Below, piece after piece: positions 53,201 through 64,000 of a stretch of 64,000 nucleotides of DNA (position 1 is its first letter; the number at the start of each line of letters is the position of its first letter). Where the stretch lies: positions 744,001 through 808,000 of the forward strand of contig CP084611.1 in NCBI GenBank assembly GCA_025917655.1, in the 5' to 3' direction. The notes under the pieces are model-generated. The model was not told the DNA's origin and did no database searches. It saw only the letters and a list, made by a program, of their open reading frames with translations. The position numbers were made by a program, and so were the translations under genes. The stretch comes from Chlorella sorokiniana (taxonomy: Eukaryota > Chlorophyta > Trebouxiophyceae > Chlorellales > Chlorellaceae).

Positions 53201-53340
53201 ACATCCACCCACCCACTGAGCAGACGCATGCCACACTGGTGGAGGCCTACAACCCTGCGGCAGACGCCTGGGAGCCTGTTGAGCTGCCCGCCAACGCCAA
53301 CCCACGCCGCTCCTTCCTGGCGGCCTGCGGCCTGGAGTGA
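47283..53340 (+). CDS. Multi-domain protein: three winged-helix-like modules, coiled coil, Kelch propeller
   Basis: No known protein with this order is recognised. From ATG 47283 there is a Pro/Ala-rich leader repeating PPPLEG; the exon order here is uncertain. Three modules of 60-70 residues follow: PDDIRAAIVQYLRKKPGHK...INGGDYVQL; DPSWLEQQLLEHCVELGRSG...LKPFLEQRPQLCSL; WDPLTKEIFQFVRAHGVATF...FFLHKRRNIFRLQG. Each has helices then a hydrophobic strand pair, which suggests LOTUS/OST-HTH-like folds (inference). A coiled coil follows at 50590-51010 (LLEELRDDVQAKLASFR, ALSELQRENSGLRAACVTLG). The Kelch repeats are AGGHDGGTWLDSV, ELFVLGGGNGVDWFDSVLRY, GGYLFAFGGGKPKEQYNVVE, GGALYAVGG, GGALYALGGFNSTQAVPHCE, GGTLFAVGGLQSDMQ and VEAYNPAADAWEPVELP to the stop at 53340. 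Splice phases join every module, supporting one gene. Breaks occur at a G8 run near 51311 and at about 51590 and 52133. Confidence 0.7.
49811..49896 (+). repeat. Compound microsatellite (GC)n-(C)n-(AC)n-(ACC)n in an intron
   Basis: About thirteen GC, then about eleven C, then AC dinucleotides, then about seven ACC triplets. It lies directly upstream of the exon beginning WDPLTKEIFQF and closely resembles the tract at 10682. Confidence 0.95.
50694..50705 (+). repeat. T12 homopolymer in an intron
   Basis: A lone T run in very GC-rich DNA, in the intron after AKLASFR and far from the acceptor. Confidence 0.9.
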
Positions 53341-53674
53341 ACGTGGGGGTGTGGCGCGGCTGCAGCTTCGACGAAAAGTGGAAGCCAGTCATTGTCGGAT
53401 GCTGCAGGTGCCTTGCTTGTTGCACATGAAAATGCATGTTGCACTGCAAGAAGTGAATGGGCAATCTGTGCATTGTACGGCAGTGATACGCGGGTGCGTG
53501 CAGTGCGGTCGCGTGAGCGCTTGGGCGCAGCAAGGAGACAAAGTGCAGCTGCATGCCCAGCTCTTGGGGGATTGAGCAGAAACAGGGGCAGAAAGGGATG
53601 CTACAAACAGACAGGAAGCAAAATGGCCAACACGCATGGCTGACACGGGGCCCGTGCTGGCGCGTGTCGGCCCT
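53341..53674. other. Tail-to-tail intergenic region
   Basis: 334 bp with the two 3' UTRs of the Kelch-protein and translocator genes. No other feature is seen. Confidence 0.5.
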
Positions 53675-56644
53675 TCAATCCGTGGCGCTGGAAGGCGTGC
53701 CGCCCGCGCTGAGCGCGCTGCCGCTGCCGCCCACGCCTCCCAGCTTGCCGCCATCCAGCAGGCGCGCCGACTCCTCGTCGTGCACTGGCACGGTGCCGGG
53801 CTTCTGCACGTCGAGCAGCAAACCGATCTGAGGGGAGGACCGTGGCGACGAAGCCATACATACACAAAGAGGGCTTTCAACCCTCTTCCGCAAAAGGGTT
53901 CATGCCATTTCGTGCCCGTCACAATCAAGCAGGCGCAGCGGCACTCGCGTTGGGCGTGGCGGGGCCCGTCCGCGCCGCCTGCATGTCCTGCAGCTTCTTG
54001 AAGTTGTAGTAGCAAACCGCAGCAAAGGCGAGGCCATAGCCCTGTAGGTTCATGGCAGTGACGGGGCCCTGCACAGACACAGCGGGCACGGCCAGCCAGG
54101 GCGGGAGTCATCTTCTATTACGGCTTCAAGCTGCAAATGCGTCACTGTGTCACCCCGGGATGGCCAGCTGTGTGCCTGTTGATTGACAATCAAGCGCGCA
54201 GTCGCTATAGCAGCGGCGTGCTGTAGCGACCCCGGTACCCCCCAGCTCTCTTGCTAATACAGAACCATCAAGCACACAATACACGCGCTAACCCCACCTC
54301 GGCCGCGCCGCACCTGTAAATGAGGTAAGACAGGAGGATGAGGATCCAGTCCTTGACAACCCCTGCAACGTTCATGGTGAGCGCGCTGGTCTTGCCGATC
54401 AGCAGGAACACCGCCATGTTGAGGCCTGCGCAGTGGGTCGGACGGGAGGTGGAGAGTGGTGTTGGAAGGAGCAAGCCCATGCAACCAAACAGGGTGGGGC
54501 GATCCGGCCAGGACTTTGCTCCTCTGCAGACAGCAAAGCGAAGACCATGGGGGGAAGGCAGCAACATGGCAACCTCACTGCTGTTCCTCAAGCAAGCAAC
54601 ACGTGAGCAGGTACAGGCTGCCTGGCGCTGGCTGACCGCAGCTGGCTGGGCCTGCGGGTGCTCACCAAAGGCTGCCCCGCGTTAGTCAGGAAGATGAAGG
54701 GGCTCAGCTTCACGCTGGGGTCGTTCAGGATTTTGGGCAGCTCGATGAACGCCTGTGGGCGGCAGGTGGACAGGGTGTGGTCAGCTAACACGAGCAACAG
54801 ACAGGGTTGCAGAGGCATGCGCATACAAGCAACATACGCTTGAAGCACAACCATTAGCACAATACCATGAGCAACTCACGAAGGGTATGCAGAGGAAGGC
54901 AAAGCAGCAGGGGGCAATGAGGTAGAGCGTGGTGATGGGGTTGAGCTTGATGCCCCGGCGCTGCAGGCATATGGGCGCAACGGAGGTTCAGTGTGGCCTT
55001 GAGCAAGTGGTCTGTGGCTTAGAGCATGTGGCCGCCCCCAACCAAGCCCTTCGCTGACCCCTGCCTTGAGCGAGCATGGCAGCGCATGGCAGCAAGCCGG
55101 CTGGCAGTGGGCATGCTGCGGCGCGTGCCCTGCGGGCAGCCCCCACCTGCAGCAGTATCTGGACCAGGGTGAGGCGGGTGGACTCTGTGGCGACAGACGC
55201 CATCTGGAGCAGCACCCCGATCCACAAGAAGTTTATCTCTGCGGCGGCAAGCACAAGGAATGCCGCAGGCAGGCGTCGGGGAATGGAGCGAAGGCCACTT
55301 TCTCGCAGTGTACGTGATGTTGTGGCAGGCGCTGCAGAGTAAACCGTAGCAGGCGCCACCGCACCTCCAAACGAAGCGATGCAAATGCCGGTACCAATCA
55401 CCAGCATGTTGAGCAGCCGTGCTGCACAGCAGTGGTGGGTGCGGTGCAGAGGGGCCAAAGGTGAGAGCGCACCCACCCCCAACTGCCTGGAAGTGCTCCC
55501 AAGGTGTTGCTGTCCTGGGCAGCAAGCAGCACAACACCAGGAGGCAGGGCAGCCGCCGCAACTCACGGACAGTGAAGTGCTCTGTGCCAAACATGCAGCC
55601 AACCGCAAAGACGGCCACCGGCATGGAGGCCTGCGAGTTTCCGAGAGAAGCGGCGACGTCACCAGATTTGGCGACGCAGAGGAGGGCCCGCAGCCTGCCA
55701 ACCCCAACTCCCGTCCCAGTTACAACCAGCCCAGCCCCTGCATCACGTCGAACCCACCTTGAGCATTTGTATGAAGGAGACAGAGAGGTAGATGTATGCG
55801 GCATTGCCCAGCCACAGCGTGCCGGCATACAAAAACCCTATCGGAACGATGGTGCGCACGTACGCCTCTGCAGACAGCAGCCAGGGCAGTGGATGGGTGG
55901 CGGCAGGTGGCAGCAGGTTGGCAACTTCCACTGGCAGGCTGGGAGATGGGTGAAACAGAGTGCTGAAAAATTTGCAAGAAGGAGCACGGGGGAGGAAGCC
56001 TCGATGCAGCATATGCGCGGTCCTTCAGGCAACCTGGCCCCACCACGGCTCACCTACACTCATCTTCACAGGCTCCACATACCCAGCCTTGATGATGGCC
56101 ATTGCCAGCGCGGCGCAGAACAACATGTGCCACATAGTCAGGGCAATGGGGTAGGGAAAGGCTGCGTGGCAAGGGGAAACAACGTAAGCCAAGGGACGAC
56201 GCCGGCTGAGGCTGCAGGCGCGCTGCAGCTTCTGTTTGCTCATGCACCGACTCACCGTAGTACGCCAGCACCCACTTATTGTAAAGGATGACTGCGGCGG
56301 ACAGGCCGATCCAAAGGAACACATAGCTGCATGGTGTGGCGCAAAGGCGGTCAAGTGAGAGCCTGTGACCGGGGGGTGACCGGGCAGTGGCCGCGCACAG
56401 CCCGGCACAGTGTCGGAGGGCCCTGGCTGAGGTTTGACACAGCTCTTCCTTCCCCTTTCTGTGCAACTGGAAGGCGACGGGGAGTAACGTGCCTGCAGCT
56501 CGTGGCCCAACCTGCAGTGTTCCTTGTCACTGGCAACAGACAGGTTTGCGGCAGCCAGCATTCCGCATCGCACCCATATGTGATCGCTATATGTATCCAC
56601 AGCTCCCGACTTTGCCCCTTGTCCTTGGCGGAGGCGCTGGCCAT
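53675..56644 (-). CDS. Sugar-phosphate/phosphate translocator (TPT/NST family, plant KT type)
   Basis: A ten-helix drug/metabolite-superfamily antiporter, probably of Golgi or another endomembrane. It is close to the plant At3g14410/At1g48230 group. Start ATG 56644 ([20 protein letters not shown]). Exon 1 splices in phase to [20 protein letters not shown] (the YNK signature). Then [161 protein letters not shown] and [26 protein letters not shown] and NVAGV.KDW are the conserved family blocks. The tail [11 protein letters not shown]... ends at 53675. No plastid transit peptide is present. Substrate is unknown. Confidence 0.91.
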
Positions 56645-57309
56645 ACTGCGCTGGCCGGCCCCCTGGCTCTCGCTGCCTTCACAAAATGTTTAAGAGCTAT
56701 GACAGTAGGCAGGGGCTGTTGCACTGCAACAAAAGCGTGAACGACAGTCCGCCCCGCCAAGAAATGGAGGTTTGGGGAGCCAGAAAACAAGGAATAGATT
56801 ACACCAACTGCTCCCGAATGACAGGCCAGACGGAGCCCATGGCTTCTGTCGCCCATCATGTCTGAGGCTCCCCCTCGGATGCGGTACGGGAGGAGGCCGC
56901 TGACAGTGTTCGTACCCCATTCAAGGGAAGATGCCCTTGGCTAAAGTTGTTGCCAGCTTGCACAGCATCACGAGTAGAAAACAAGGAGCCTTTGCGGGCC
57001 AGAACAAATGCTTGAACGGGTGGCAACCCGGCGCAGGCGGTCAACGGACACACAATAAGCTGGACATCGCACAAGTGCATGCTGGCAGCGCTGGCGCAAC
57101 ACAAGTTCTCAGGTGGTGTGCAGAACACAATGTGTAGGTTGAAAGCAACGCGTTTGCTGACCTTGTATTCCTGCAGCGGTGCATTTGGTGCGGCGAGTGG
57201 CGGCCATCGCCACGTCAGCGCCTGCCTAAAGTAAAAGCACCAGTGGTAGACACCCGGGCGCTCTGTTCGGTGGGCGCACGGTTCTGGATCATTCATAATC
57301 ACAACCACC
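56645..57309. promoter_or_regulatory. Head-to-head intergenic region (putative bidirectional promoter)
   Basis: 665 bp between the translocator start (minus) and the CAS start (plus). No gene is seen in it and no motif is named. Confidence 0.4.
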
Positions 57310-59390
57310 ATGGCCTCCATGACTGCCGCGAAGCTGACAGCGGTGGTTGCTCGCAGTGCTGCTCCGAGCTGCAGCACCGCTGCAAGGGGCTCCAGCAGGA
57401 GCGTTGGCGCGCGTGCAGCCCGCTTCAGGACGAATGATCAACCTGCAGGTAACTTGCCTGCCAAGCCGGGTGGGCGCCCGAATGGGAACATGGGGGTTGC
57501 TTGAAGCTCTGTGTCAGTCCCTACCCTCCGTTACAGACCTCCAGCAAGGTGCCTCTGGTTCACTGCCCGATGACAGAGCCGTTCCCCGCCACTGCCGCCT
57601 GCAGTGAGGCTGCCGGCTGGTGTCGCCGGCCTGCTGGGCGTTGGCGCTGCTGCCGCCGCCCACGCCGATGAGCTGCCCGCCGCGCTGGTCGATTCCGCCA
57701 CCGTGGCGTCGGCGGTGCAGGCCGCAGAGGCTGCCGTGGAGCAGGTGGCTGCCGCCGTGCAGGACGGCTCCGCCAGTCCCCTGCTGGTGGAGGCGGTGCG
57801 GGAGGCGGAGGCGGCGCTGGCGGCGGCGGAGGCCGCGGCGGAGAGCGGCAGCGCCTCGGTGGCAGAGGCCGTGACCGAGGCCGCCGCCGCCGTCAGCCAG
57901 GCGTCTGCCGCCGCGCAGAGCTCGGGTGCGGGCGTGGACATCCTGGCTGGCCTGGCCTCTGCCAGCGCTGCCGTGCAGGAGGCGGCCGTCGCCGCGCTGG
58001 AGTCGACTGGCGTGGACGCCGCCGCCGTCGCGGCCACCGCCGCCGCGGGCGCCGCCACCGCCACCAGCGTGGCCACCAACGTGTACACCTTCCTCACCAC
58101 CACCGAGCCTGCTGTGCTGGCGTACGACGCCCTGGGCGCCATCGCCGTCGCCTACCTTACGCCGCCGCTGGCCAAGGCTGGCCTGGACGCCGCCCGCGGC
58201 TACGCAGGTGCGTGCCGCTGCCCAACCTGGCGGCCCTGCCGTGCTTCCCCTGCACCGCCGCCCTCCCTGCCACCTCGTGCCGCCTGCCCTTCCACTCCCC
58301 GCCCCTCGCCCTTTCCCAACATGGTCATACATGGTCATCTGCAGGCGACGTGCTGCCCACCACCGCCCTCGACTGCCTCGCCTCAGACTCCAACTCAATG
58401 CTGGTGGACATCCGCTCCGTGGCGCAGAAGGAGGCCAAGGGGGTGCCTGATCTGCCGGACAACGGTGCGCCGCCGCTCCTCAAGGGGGCCCGTGCTGCTG
58501 CGCTGCCCACGCTGCCGGCCCGGCCGGTCAGCCTGCCGCAGACCTATATGTGGCGAACTGAGCCCAGTGCTGAGCCCGGTGCTGGTGGCTGCGCCTGCTC
58601 CGCCTCGCCGAGCTGCACCTGCCCTGCAAGCCCCTCGCCGCCACTCTCCCACCTTGCCCTTTTGATTGCCTCTTTGCCTCTGCCTTTCCCGACCCCCAAC
58701 CTGTTCTTGATGTCGTTCTCTGCCTCGTTCCCTCACCCAGCGATTGCCGCTAGGCTTTTGCCTTTCCCGACCCCCAACCTGCTGTCACATTTGTTCTCTC
58801 CCCGCCTCCCTGCCGCAGACAAGCTGCTGGAGCTGCCGTACGTGTGCCTGGACGGCTCTGCGGGGGAGCTGCGGTCGGTGTCGGAGGTGGAGGCGGAGAT
58901 GACGGCGGTGCAGGTGGCCAACCTGAGGCGCGCCAGCCCCGGCAAGATCCTGTACATGCTGGACGGCGAGGGGCGGGCCCCGCCAAGGCCGGTGAGCCCC
59001 GGGGGCGGCGGTTTGTGGCTGCCGGGCCTGCCGCTGGGGGCACGCGCCCGCGGCGAGCTGGCAGCACGTGCGGGCCGCGTGTGCTCCTGCTGCTGTTGGG
59101 GCCGGTGACGGTCACGATGTCTGTGTGGCTGTCCAGGGCGGATGGATGACCTTCTGCGCCTCATGCTGGGCCTGCCCCGCCCGCCGCCGCCTCCACCTGC
59201 AGTCGCCAGGCAGCTGCGCAAGCGCGGCTTCGCCAAGGTGTACGTCATCCAGGGCGGCTGCGCCAACTGGGCCGCCGCCAAGCTGACGATGCGGCCGTGG
59301 AAGAACCCGGCGGCGCTGCTGCCGCCCGCCGCGGAGCCGGCCAAGAAGGAGACGAGGGTGGAGGAGCCGGAGGTGACGGTGGTGGCGTGA
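57310..59390 (+). CDS. CAS: Plastid calcium-sensing receptor CAS (rhodanese-like domain)
   Basis: A thylakoid protein that links Ca2+ signals to photoacclimation and, in Chlamydomonas, to CO2 concentration. Start ATG 57310 (MASMTAAKLTAVVARSAAPS). A Ser/Arg/Ala-rich transit peptide joins through a phase-1 intron to RLPAGVAGLLGVGAAAAAHA, which looks like a thylakoid transfer/cleavage region. A long Ala/Glu-rich helical lumenal part follows (57680-58080). The membrane segment is around EPAVLAYDALGAIAVAYLTP. The rhodanese-like part starts DVLPTTALDCLASDSNSMLV, DIRSVAQKEAKGVPDLP, and continues KLLELPYVCLDGSAGELRSV, GKILYMLDGEG, RQLRKRGFAKVYVIQGGCAN. The catalytic rhodanese Cys is replaced in the YMLDGEG loop, as in CAS generally. 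It ends VEEPEVTVVA at 59390. Confidence 0.86.
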
Positions 59391-59994
59391 GCGCCCGCTG
59401 CCGCGCACCCGCGTCAGTTGAACTTCCTCCAGTTGCCGTGCGAATGTGTTTTCCTGAGCTGATTTCATTGCGTTCCCTTTCGTTTGCCACTGCTTCCTGG
59501 CCATGTATCCCCTGCTCGAGCGCCAGACCCTCGAGCACAGCAGCGCCGCTCTGCCCGCCAATCAATCAATCATTGTCCCTCGGCTTGAACCAATCCTTTT
59601 AAACTGAATAGCCGCCATTTAGTGCCGCTCACTGATATGTAAAGCATCAGGTTTTCAGACGCAAGTCTAAGAGGGGGACTTTCCACCCCTGATGGCTTCT
59701 GGTTTAGGCGCACTCCTGGCGGCTGTCCCCCTCCCGTGCTCGCTTGAGCGGCATTCTCTTCCGATAAGTAAGCGTATGAGCGTCCAGCCGTGCCTCGACA
59801 GGTAGCTTGAGACGGCACGAGCAACCAGGAACGGCGACAGGGCCTTCCAGCCCTGAAGCACAGCAGCGCAGCTTTGCAGGTGATGAGGGGCTGCTGCAAG
59901 TGTGCCTGGGGCAGCCACACGCAAGGAGCCCACTCGCTTGGTGACTTGCGAACCCACTGTCTTGTTTTGGGTTGTCTTGAAGGCTTGGGAGGAC
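59391..59994. other. Intergenic between CAS and the AP2-like gene
   Basis: Contains the CAS 3' UTR and the start region of the next gene. Nothing else is supported. Confidence 0.45.
59638..59642 (+). promoter_or_regulatory. Candidate polyadenylation signal TGTAA
   Basis: TGTAA lies 248 nt after the CAS stop codon in an AT-richer 3' region. Confidence 0.4.
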
Positions 59995-61689
59995 ATGAAT
60001 GAGGCTGTCAGTGGGCTGCAAGCAGCCCAGGCAGGTGGAGACCCAGCGGCGGTGGAATCTAAGACCACTTCTTCGCAGCTTGCCGGCGCTGGCCAGCCGC
60101 AGACTGCATCTGCAAGCTTGCCTGTAGACCTGCTGCCCCTGCTGGCAGCAGCTGCAGCAGCAGGCGGCACCAGCACGCAGCAGGCAGCTGTGAACGGCAG
60201 CACCCCTGCAACTGGGCAGGGCGCAGGGGTGGACGACGCCAGGCAGGAGCCTGAGGCGGGGCAGCTGCCCTTCGCCCCTTGCTCCACGCCCTCCATCGCT
60301 GCTGCCCTGGCTGCCAGCCTGCCGCCGGGAGGATGGTGCGGGCGCTCGCACCCCCGCCTCCTCCAAGACCGGCGGGCAGCAGGCTGGGTCCTGGCAGACC
60401 TGGGTGAGGCTGGCGCATGCAGGGGGCAGCACGCTTGTGTTTGTTTGCCATTGGACACAACACGCATTTACTTTTCCCAATGGATAGAGACCCTGACAGG
60501 TGCCTCAATGCGCCAGCAGAACCCAACTGCCCGGCACAGACCTGCGCTGCTCCTGCCACCCCCTCCCCCCAGATTCACTACAACGGCAAGCAGGCCTTCC
60601 TGGGCAGGCTTAGCCGACAGCCAGCCGCCGTGGCCGCTGACCTGGTGGTGGTGTGGCAGCGACACTGCCTCACCCCCAAAGTGGCGCTGAAGGTGGGCGA
60701 AGTGGGTTTGCGTGTGGCATGGCATGGCAACCCTGGTGTGCCGCTGTGAAGGGACGGCACCCAACACGCGCCGTGCGACACTCGTGAGCAGTGCTCAGGC
60801 TGAGCTGCTCTGGACGCCTCTGCTTTCAGGCCGCCACCCGCACCCTCAACCTGCCTGAGTCTGGGTACGAGTGGGATGAGCGGCTGCTGAGACAGCTCAG
60901 GTGGGCATCGAGATAGGATTGGTGCCTGTTGCCCGGCCTTTCAAAGCCCTTGACATGTCAAAGTTTGGTGGATCAAAGCCACTATTCACTCTGCATGCAC
61001 CATGCAGGCAAATCAGCACCGCTGATCAGATGAAGGCCTTCCTGGCAGCCGTGATTCCTCAGGACCAAACCCCACCGCGACCTGCCCAGACGCCGCAGCA
61101 GCGCCACCAAGCACGGCGCCAAGCTCAGCGCCAGCATGAGGAGGGCCCAGCAGCGGCAGCACCCAGCGCGGTGCAGGTGGCTGCTCCGCTGCCCCTGCCT
61201 TTCTTCCTGTCCGCACTCCCCACCCTGGACCTGCCCACGCCTGCCACACCAGCAGGCCTTGCGTCCATTCGGACCCTGCCCCCTTCCCGCAGCCTCGCAG
61301 CCAGCACAGCAAGCCAGGCCCCGTGCTGTCAGCGGCAGAGGCGGCCACGCCGCCACGCAGCGACACCTCCCACAGCCGGCGCAAGCAGCGCGCCCCCCCG
61401 AGCGCTCACGCCAGCCCAGCGACGGGTTCGGCTCCCTGCTGGGCCTGCTGCCGGAGGGGGCTGCATCTCACAGCCCTCCAGCGCATCCCCCTCGCCCGCC
61501 CCCACTGCAATGCCCCCTGCCCAAGGCAGCTCGGCCTCGCACCCCGACAAGCAGGGAGCGTCTGCAGATGAGCAGGAGGATGCGGCCTCCCCTGACCGTC
61601 GCTCCCCAAAGCGCCTGCGCTTTCAGGAGGGCCCGGGGGCCTGTCCCTGCAGCAGCAGCGGCACGGCCAGCAGCAAGCTGGCCGAGTAA
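59995..61689 (+). CDS. AP2-like domain protein (possible transcription factor)
   Basis: Probable DNA-binding protein with one AP2/ERF-like domain. ATG 59995 (MNEAVSGLQAAQAGGDPAAV) is a possible start. The first 130 residues are Ala/Gln-rich low complexity. The domain spans three exons: SWQTWIHYNGKQAFLGRLS, then AVAADLVVVWQRH, then ATRTLNLPESGYEWDERLL and QISTADQMKAFLAA. The W-x-x-x-I...GKQ-x-FLG strand pattern, the helix, and the LNLPESGYE...MKAFL tail follow AP2 R2 plus linker order. The usual YRGV start is not seen. Joining exon 1 to SWQTW needs a frame change near 60330, or a different exon 1 boundary. The long Ser/Pro-rich tail ends with a basic RRSPKRLRF (possible nuclear signal) and the stop at 61689. 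Confidence 0.52.
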
Positions 61690-62138
61690 ATGAACCAATG
61701 GGGGCCTTGCCGCCCCAGCGAACGAATGACTTGTGCACACGTGTGCACAGCTCCATGCACTTCTCCACGTCTTCTCTGGCGTGCAGCCAATTCGCGCCCC
61801 CCTGTGATACAGACAGCCAGGCCCCGTGAACCTTGTTGCCCGTGATGTTGCATTTGTCTTTGCCTGCCATTTCCAGTGACACCCCCTCATGCTTGCTTGT
61901 GCATGCTATCGGTTGTCCAAAGACCATGCTGTTGTTACAGTACAGCAACAATAATCAGCTTCAGGTTTGAGCAAGCAGGAGCGGGAAGCAGGGAAAGCAA
62001 GGCCAAGGGAAGCGGAAGCCGCACTGGCTCCTGCCTAAACTCGCAGTGGCTGCACAGCGGGGCTTGCATGATTGACGCCAGCATGTCTGCTGCTGCCACC
62101 GTGCGTCTGGACTGCATCGGCGGCCAACTCTGCGGCGC
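61690..62138. other. Tail-to-tail intergenic region
   Basis: 3' UTRs of the AP2-like (plus) and eIF5B (minus) genes. TTACA near 61935 (TGTAA on the minus strand) is a candidate eIF5B polyadenylation signal. Confidence 0.45.
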
Positions 62139-64000
62139 TCAGTCTATCTTGAACACCTTCTTCAGCTTCATGACCAGAATCCAGTCGTCCTTGGTCATCT
62201 CGTCCCGGAACATCTCCTTGAGCACGTCGATGGACTTGCGCCTGGAGAGCGGGAGGGAAGGGCGGGCAGGCAGGGAAAGGGTTGCACATGACGTAAGCAG
62301 GCCAGGGGGACAGGAGGAGGATGGCAATGTCAGCCAGGCTGAGCCAGGAAGCAGGCAGCAGCAGCCGTGCGTGTGCCGCTGGCGCCAGGTAATCGCGCTG
62401 GACGCTGCCATTGCAGAGGGTTGCTTGGAGCGCAGCCCCTGAGCTCACGTGATGCGTGAATACAATTCGTCCTTGAAGTCAAAGTGGCGCTCGTACGAGC
62501 GAGAGGCCTCCTCCGGCTTGGTGGCCTGAGGAAGGGGAGCCAAAGGGGAACGTAAATGACAGCAGCGGGTGGCCGCCCTGAGGCCACGAGCGGAGCGCGC
62601 GCGCGTGCTGCAGCAGGCCGGGAGGCGAGTTGCTGAGCAGCAGCACGCCGGAGCTGCGCGGCCAGGCGCGGTCCCAAAACGCCGCCCAGCCAGGGGCGCA
62701 CGCAGCGCTGCCGCCCGCTCAGCAGCCCCACCTCGATCTTCATGGCCACCGCGTCGCCCTTGCGGGCAGTGTCCACCGGCTTGTGCTCCTTCTCCAGGGA
62801 CGCGATGCGCCCCAGGTCCACGCCGCCCTGCAGCGCCGCCAGCATGGGAGCCAGCGCGTGTCAGCACAGCACCCAGCCTGCTGACTGCCAGCTGTGGGTC
62901 AGGCAGTCCTCGCAGAACATGTGGCGGCGAGGGCTGGCAAGGGTCGTCCCCGTGCCATGCTCCGAGCGGATGCACTGCTGTCGGCCGCTGCCCATCCAGC
63001 ATGGACTGCGGCCCCTGCATCGCTTCCAAGCTGGAGGCGGCCAGGCGTGCACGGAGAGGCGGCGCGCTCACCCTGCTGGGGACGCAGATGGGAGTGCCCA
63101 CTTTGGCAATGCCCTCCACCACCTCCACGCCCAGGATGATGGGGTCCTTCTGGTTGAAGATGCAGGTGGGCAGGATCTGCGGAGCCGGCCAGGGAGGAAG
63201 GGAGGTGAGCGGAGGCAGCGTGGTCACCAAGGCGGGTGAGCGACGCCTGTCGTCTCATGGCACTTGTGGTCTTGCATGTTGCACCACACCGGCCGTGGAC
63301 AGCGGCCCGTGCTGAACAAGCAGGGGTAGGCTGGCGCCCACACAGCAGCCATAGAAACAGTGCAGGTCGCTGCCGCCACCGCCGCCGCACCTTGAGCCTG
63401 CAGGGGAAGACGGCGGTGAGCTTGGCGGCCTCCTGCTCCTCCTCCTTGACCTGCTTGAGGTAGGCTGTGAACTGGTCGAACAGGTGGTAGATGATGTCGG
63501 CGGTGAAGATGCGCACGCCCAGCTGCTCCGCCAGCGCTCCCGCCTCGCGCGTCACTGCGGGAGCACCGCGCGCAGCCGGTTGGGGGAGGTGGGACAGCAG
63601 AAGCGATGGACTCTAGGCAGCAGAAGGCGGAAGGCTGGCTGCCTCTTGCACCGGCCCCCTGGTCTCCGCCCTGGATGCCCCAGTGTCCACCGAAGCAGCG
63701 CGGCCAGCGAGCCCAACCGGCCGTTCTGCACCATCCTGGCCTCCCACCCAGAGAGGGAGCCGAAGCAGCGGCGCTGCCTGCAGCGGGGCGCACCCGGGAC
63801 GTCAAAGGCGAGGATGACGCCGTACTTGCGGTAGCCGCGCTCAATCATGGCGTTGGCGCGCATCACGTCCTTCTTGTTGATGGGGCCGATGTTGATGGAC
63901 GAGACGGGGATCTGGGGGAGGGGAAGTGGGGCGCGGGCGGGGTGCGGGGGGTCATGCCGGAGAGGAGGAAGCTACTTCAGCCGGGTTTGTGAAGCACGGC
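62139..64000 (-). CDS. EIF5B: Translation initiation factor eIF5B, C-terminal part
   Basis: A GTPase that joins ribosomal subunits in initiation (eukaryotic IF2). Only domains III-IV and the C-terminal helix are in the window; the GTPase domain and 5' end lie beyond 64000. Exons from the edge: IPVSSINIGPINKKDVMRAN, AMIERGYRKYGVILAFDVPG, LAEQLGVRIFTADIIYHLFD, QFTAYLKQVKEEEQEAAKLT, LPTCIFNQKDPIILGVEVVE, GIAKVGTPICVPS, GGVDLGRIASLEKEHKPVDT, RKGDAVAMKIE, EEASRSYERHFDFKDELYSR, and finally KSIDVLKEMFRDEMTKDDWI, LVMKLKKVFKID with stop at 62139. The final helix is the one that contacts eIF1A in other eukaryotes. No frame break was noted in this part. Confidence 0.93.

Overview
The window is nuclear DNA of a GC-rich, intron-rich green alga. 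The best fit is a trebouxiophyte of the Chlorella type. The grounds are about 16 spliced protein genes with GT-AG (and some GC-AG) introns, plant and green-algal gene families (a plastid calcium sensor CAS, an AtRH24/DDX42-type helicase, a ZOP1-like factor, a plant-type sugar-phosphate translocator), compact spacing, and TGTAA-type candidate polyadenylation signals. I found no bacterial operons, tRNA, rRNA or CRISPR array. Species assignment is inference.

Layout. 0-7 kb: the edge of an unrecognised minus-strand gene, an ankyrin-repeat gene (+), and an ALG9-type mannosyltransferase (-). 7-13 kb: AP-4 complex beta subunit (-). 13-17.6 kb: a BBOF1/CFAP157-like coiled-coil gene (+) and phosphoserine phosphatase (-), tail to tail. 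18-24.5 kb: DDX42/RH24 DEAD-box helicase (+). 24.68-28.0 kb: a 3.3-kb foldback-type element with inverted arms of about 1.05 kb around an ~82-bp tandem array. 28-29.3 kb: no recognisable gene. 29.3-44.6 kb: five plus-strand genes in a row, namely a divergent alternative-oxidase-like protein, a CDIN1-type nuclease, an MECR-like reductase with two mutually exclusive exons, a D-2-hydroxyacid dehydrogenase, and a GAF/PAS-like/protein kinase. 45-64 kb: ZOP1/WBP4-like factor (-), a winged-helix-like/coiled-coil/Kelch protein (+), a sugar-phosphate translocator (-), CAS (+), an AP2-like protein (+), and the 3' part of eIF5B (-). Genes often lie head to head with 370-670 bp between starts, or tail to tail.

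There is no shared pathway. The genes cover N-glycan assembly, vesicle sorting, serine synthesis, RNA processing, translation initiation, plastid Ca2+ signalling and signal transduction. 

The strongest observations are: (1) adjacent 86-nt duplicated exons at 36198-36407, separated by a 38-nt intron, whose joint inclusion gives a stop codon; (2) the foldback element; (3) an AOX-like protein that appears to lack half of its iron ligands; (4) an unusual three-module plus Kelch architecture; (5) more than ten one-base frame breaks inside conserved domains, almost all apparent deletions in short G/C runs, which look like assembly error. Because of (5), the spans given for several genes cover the conserved protein but not one uninterrupted frame.
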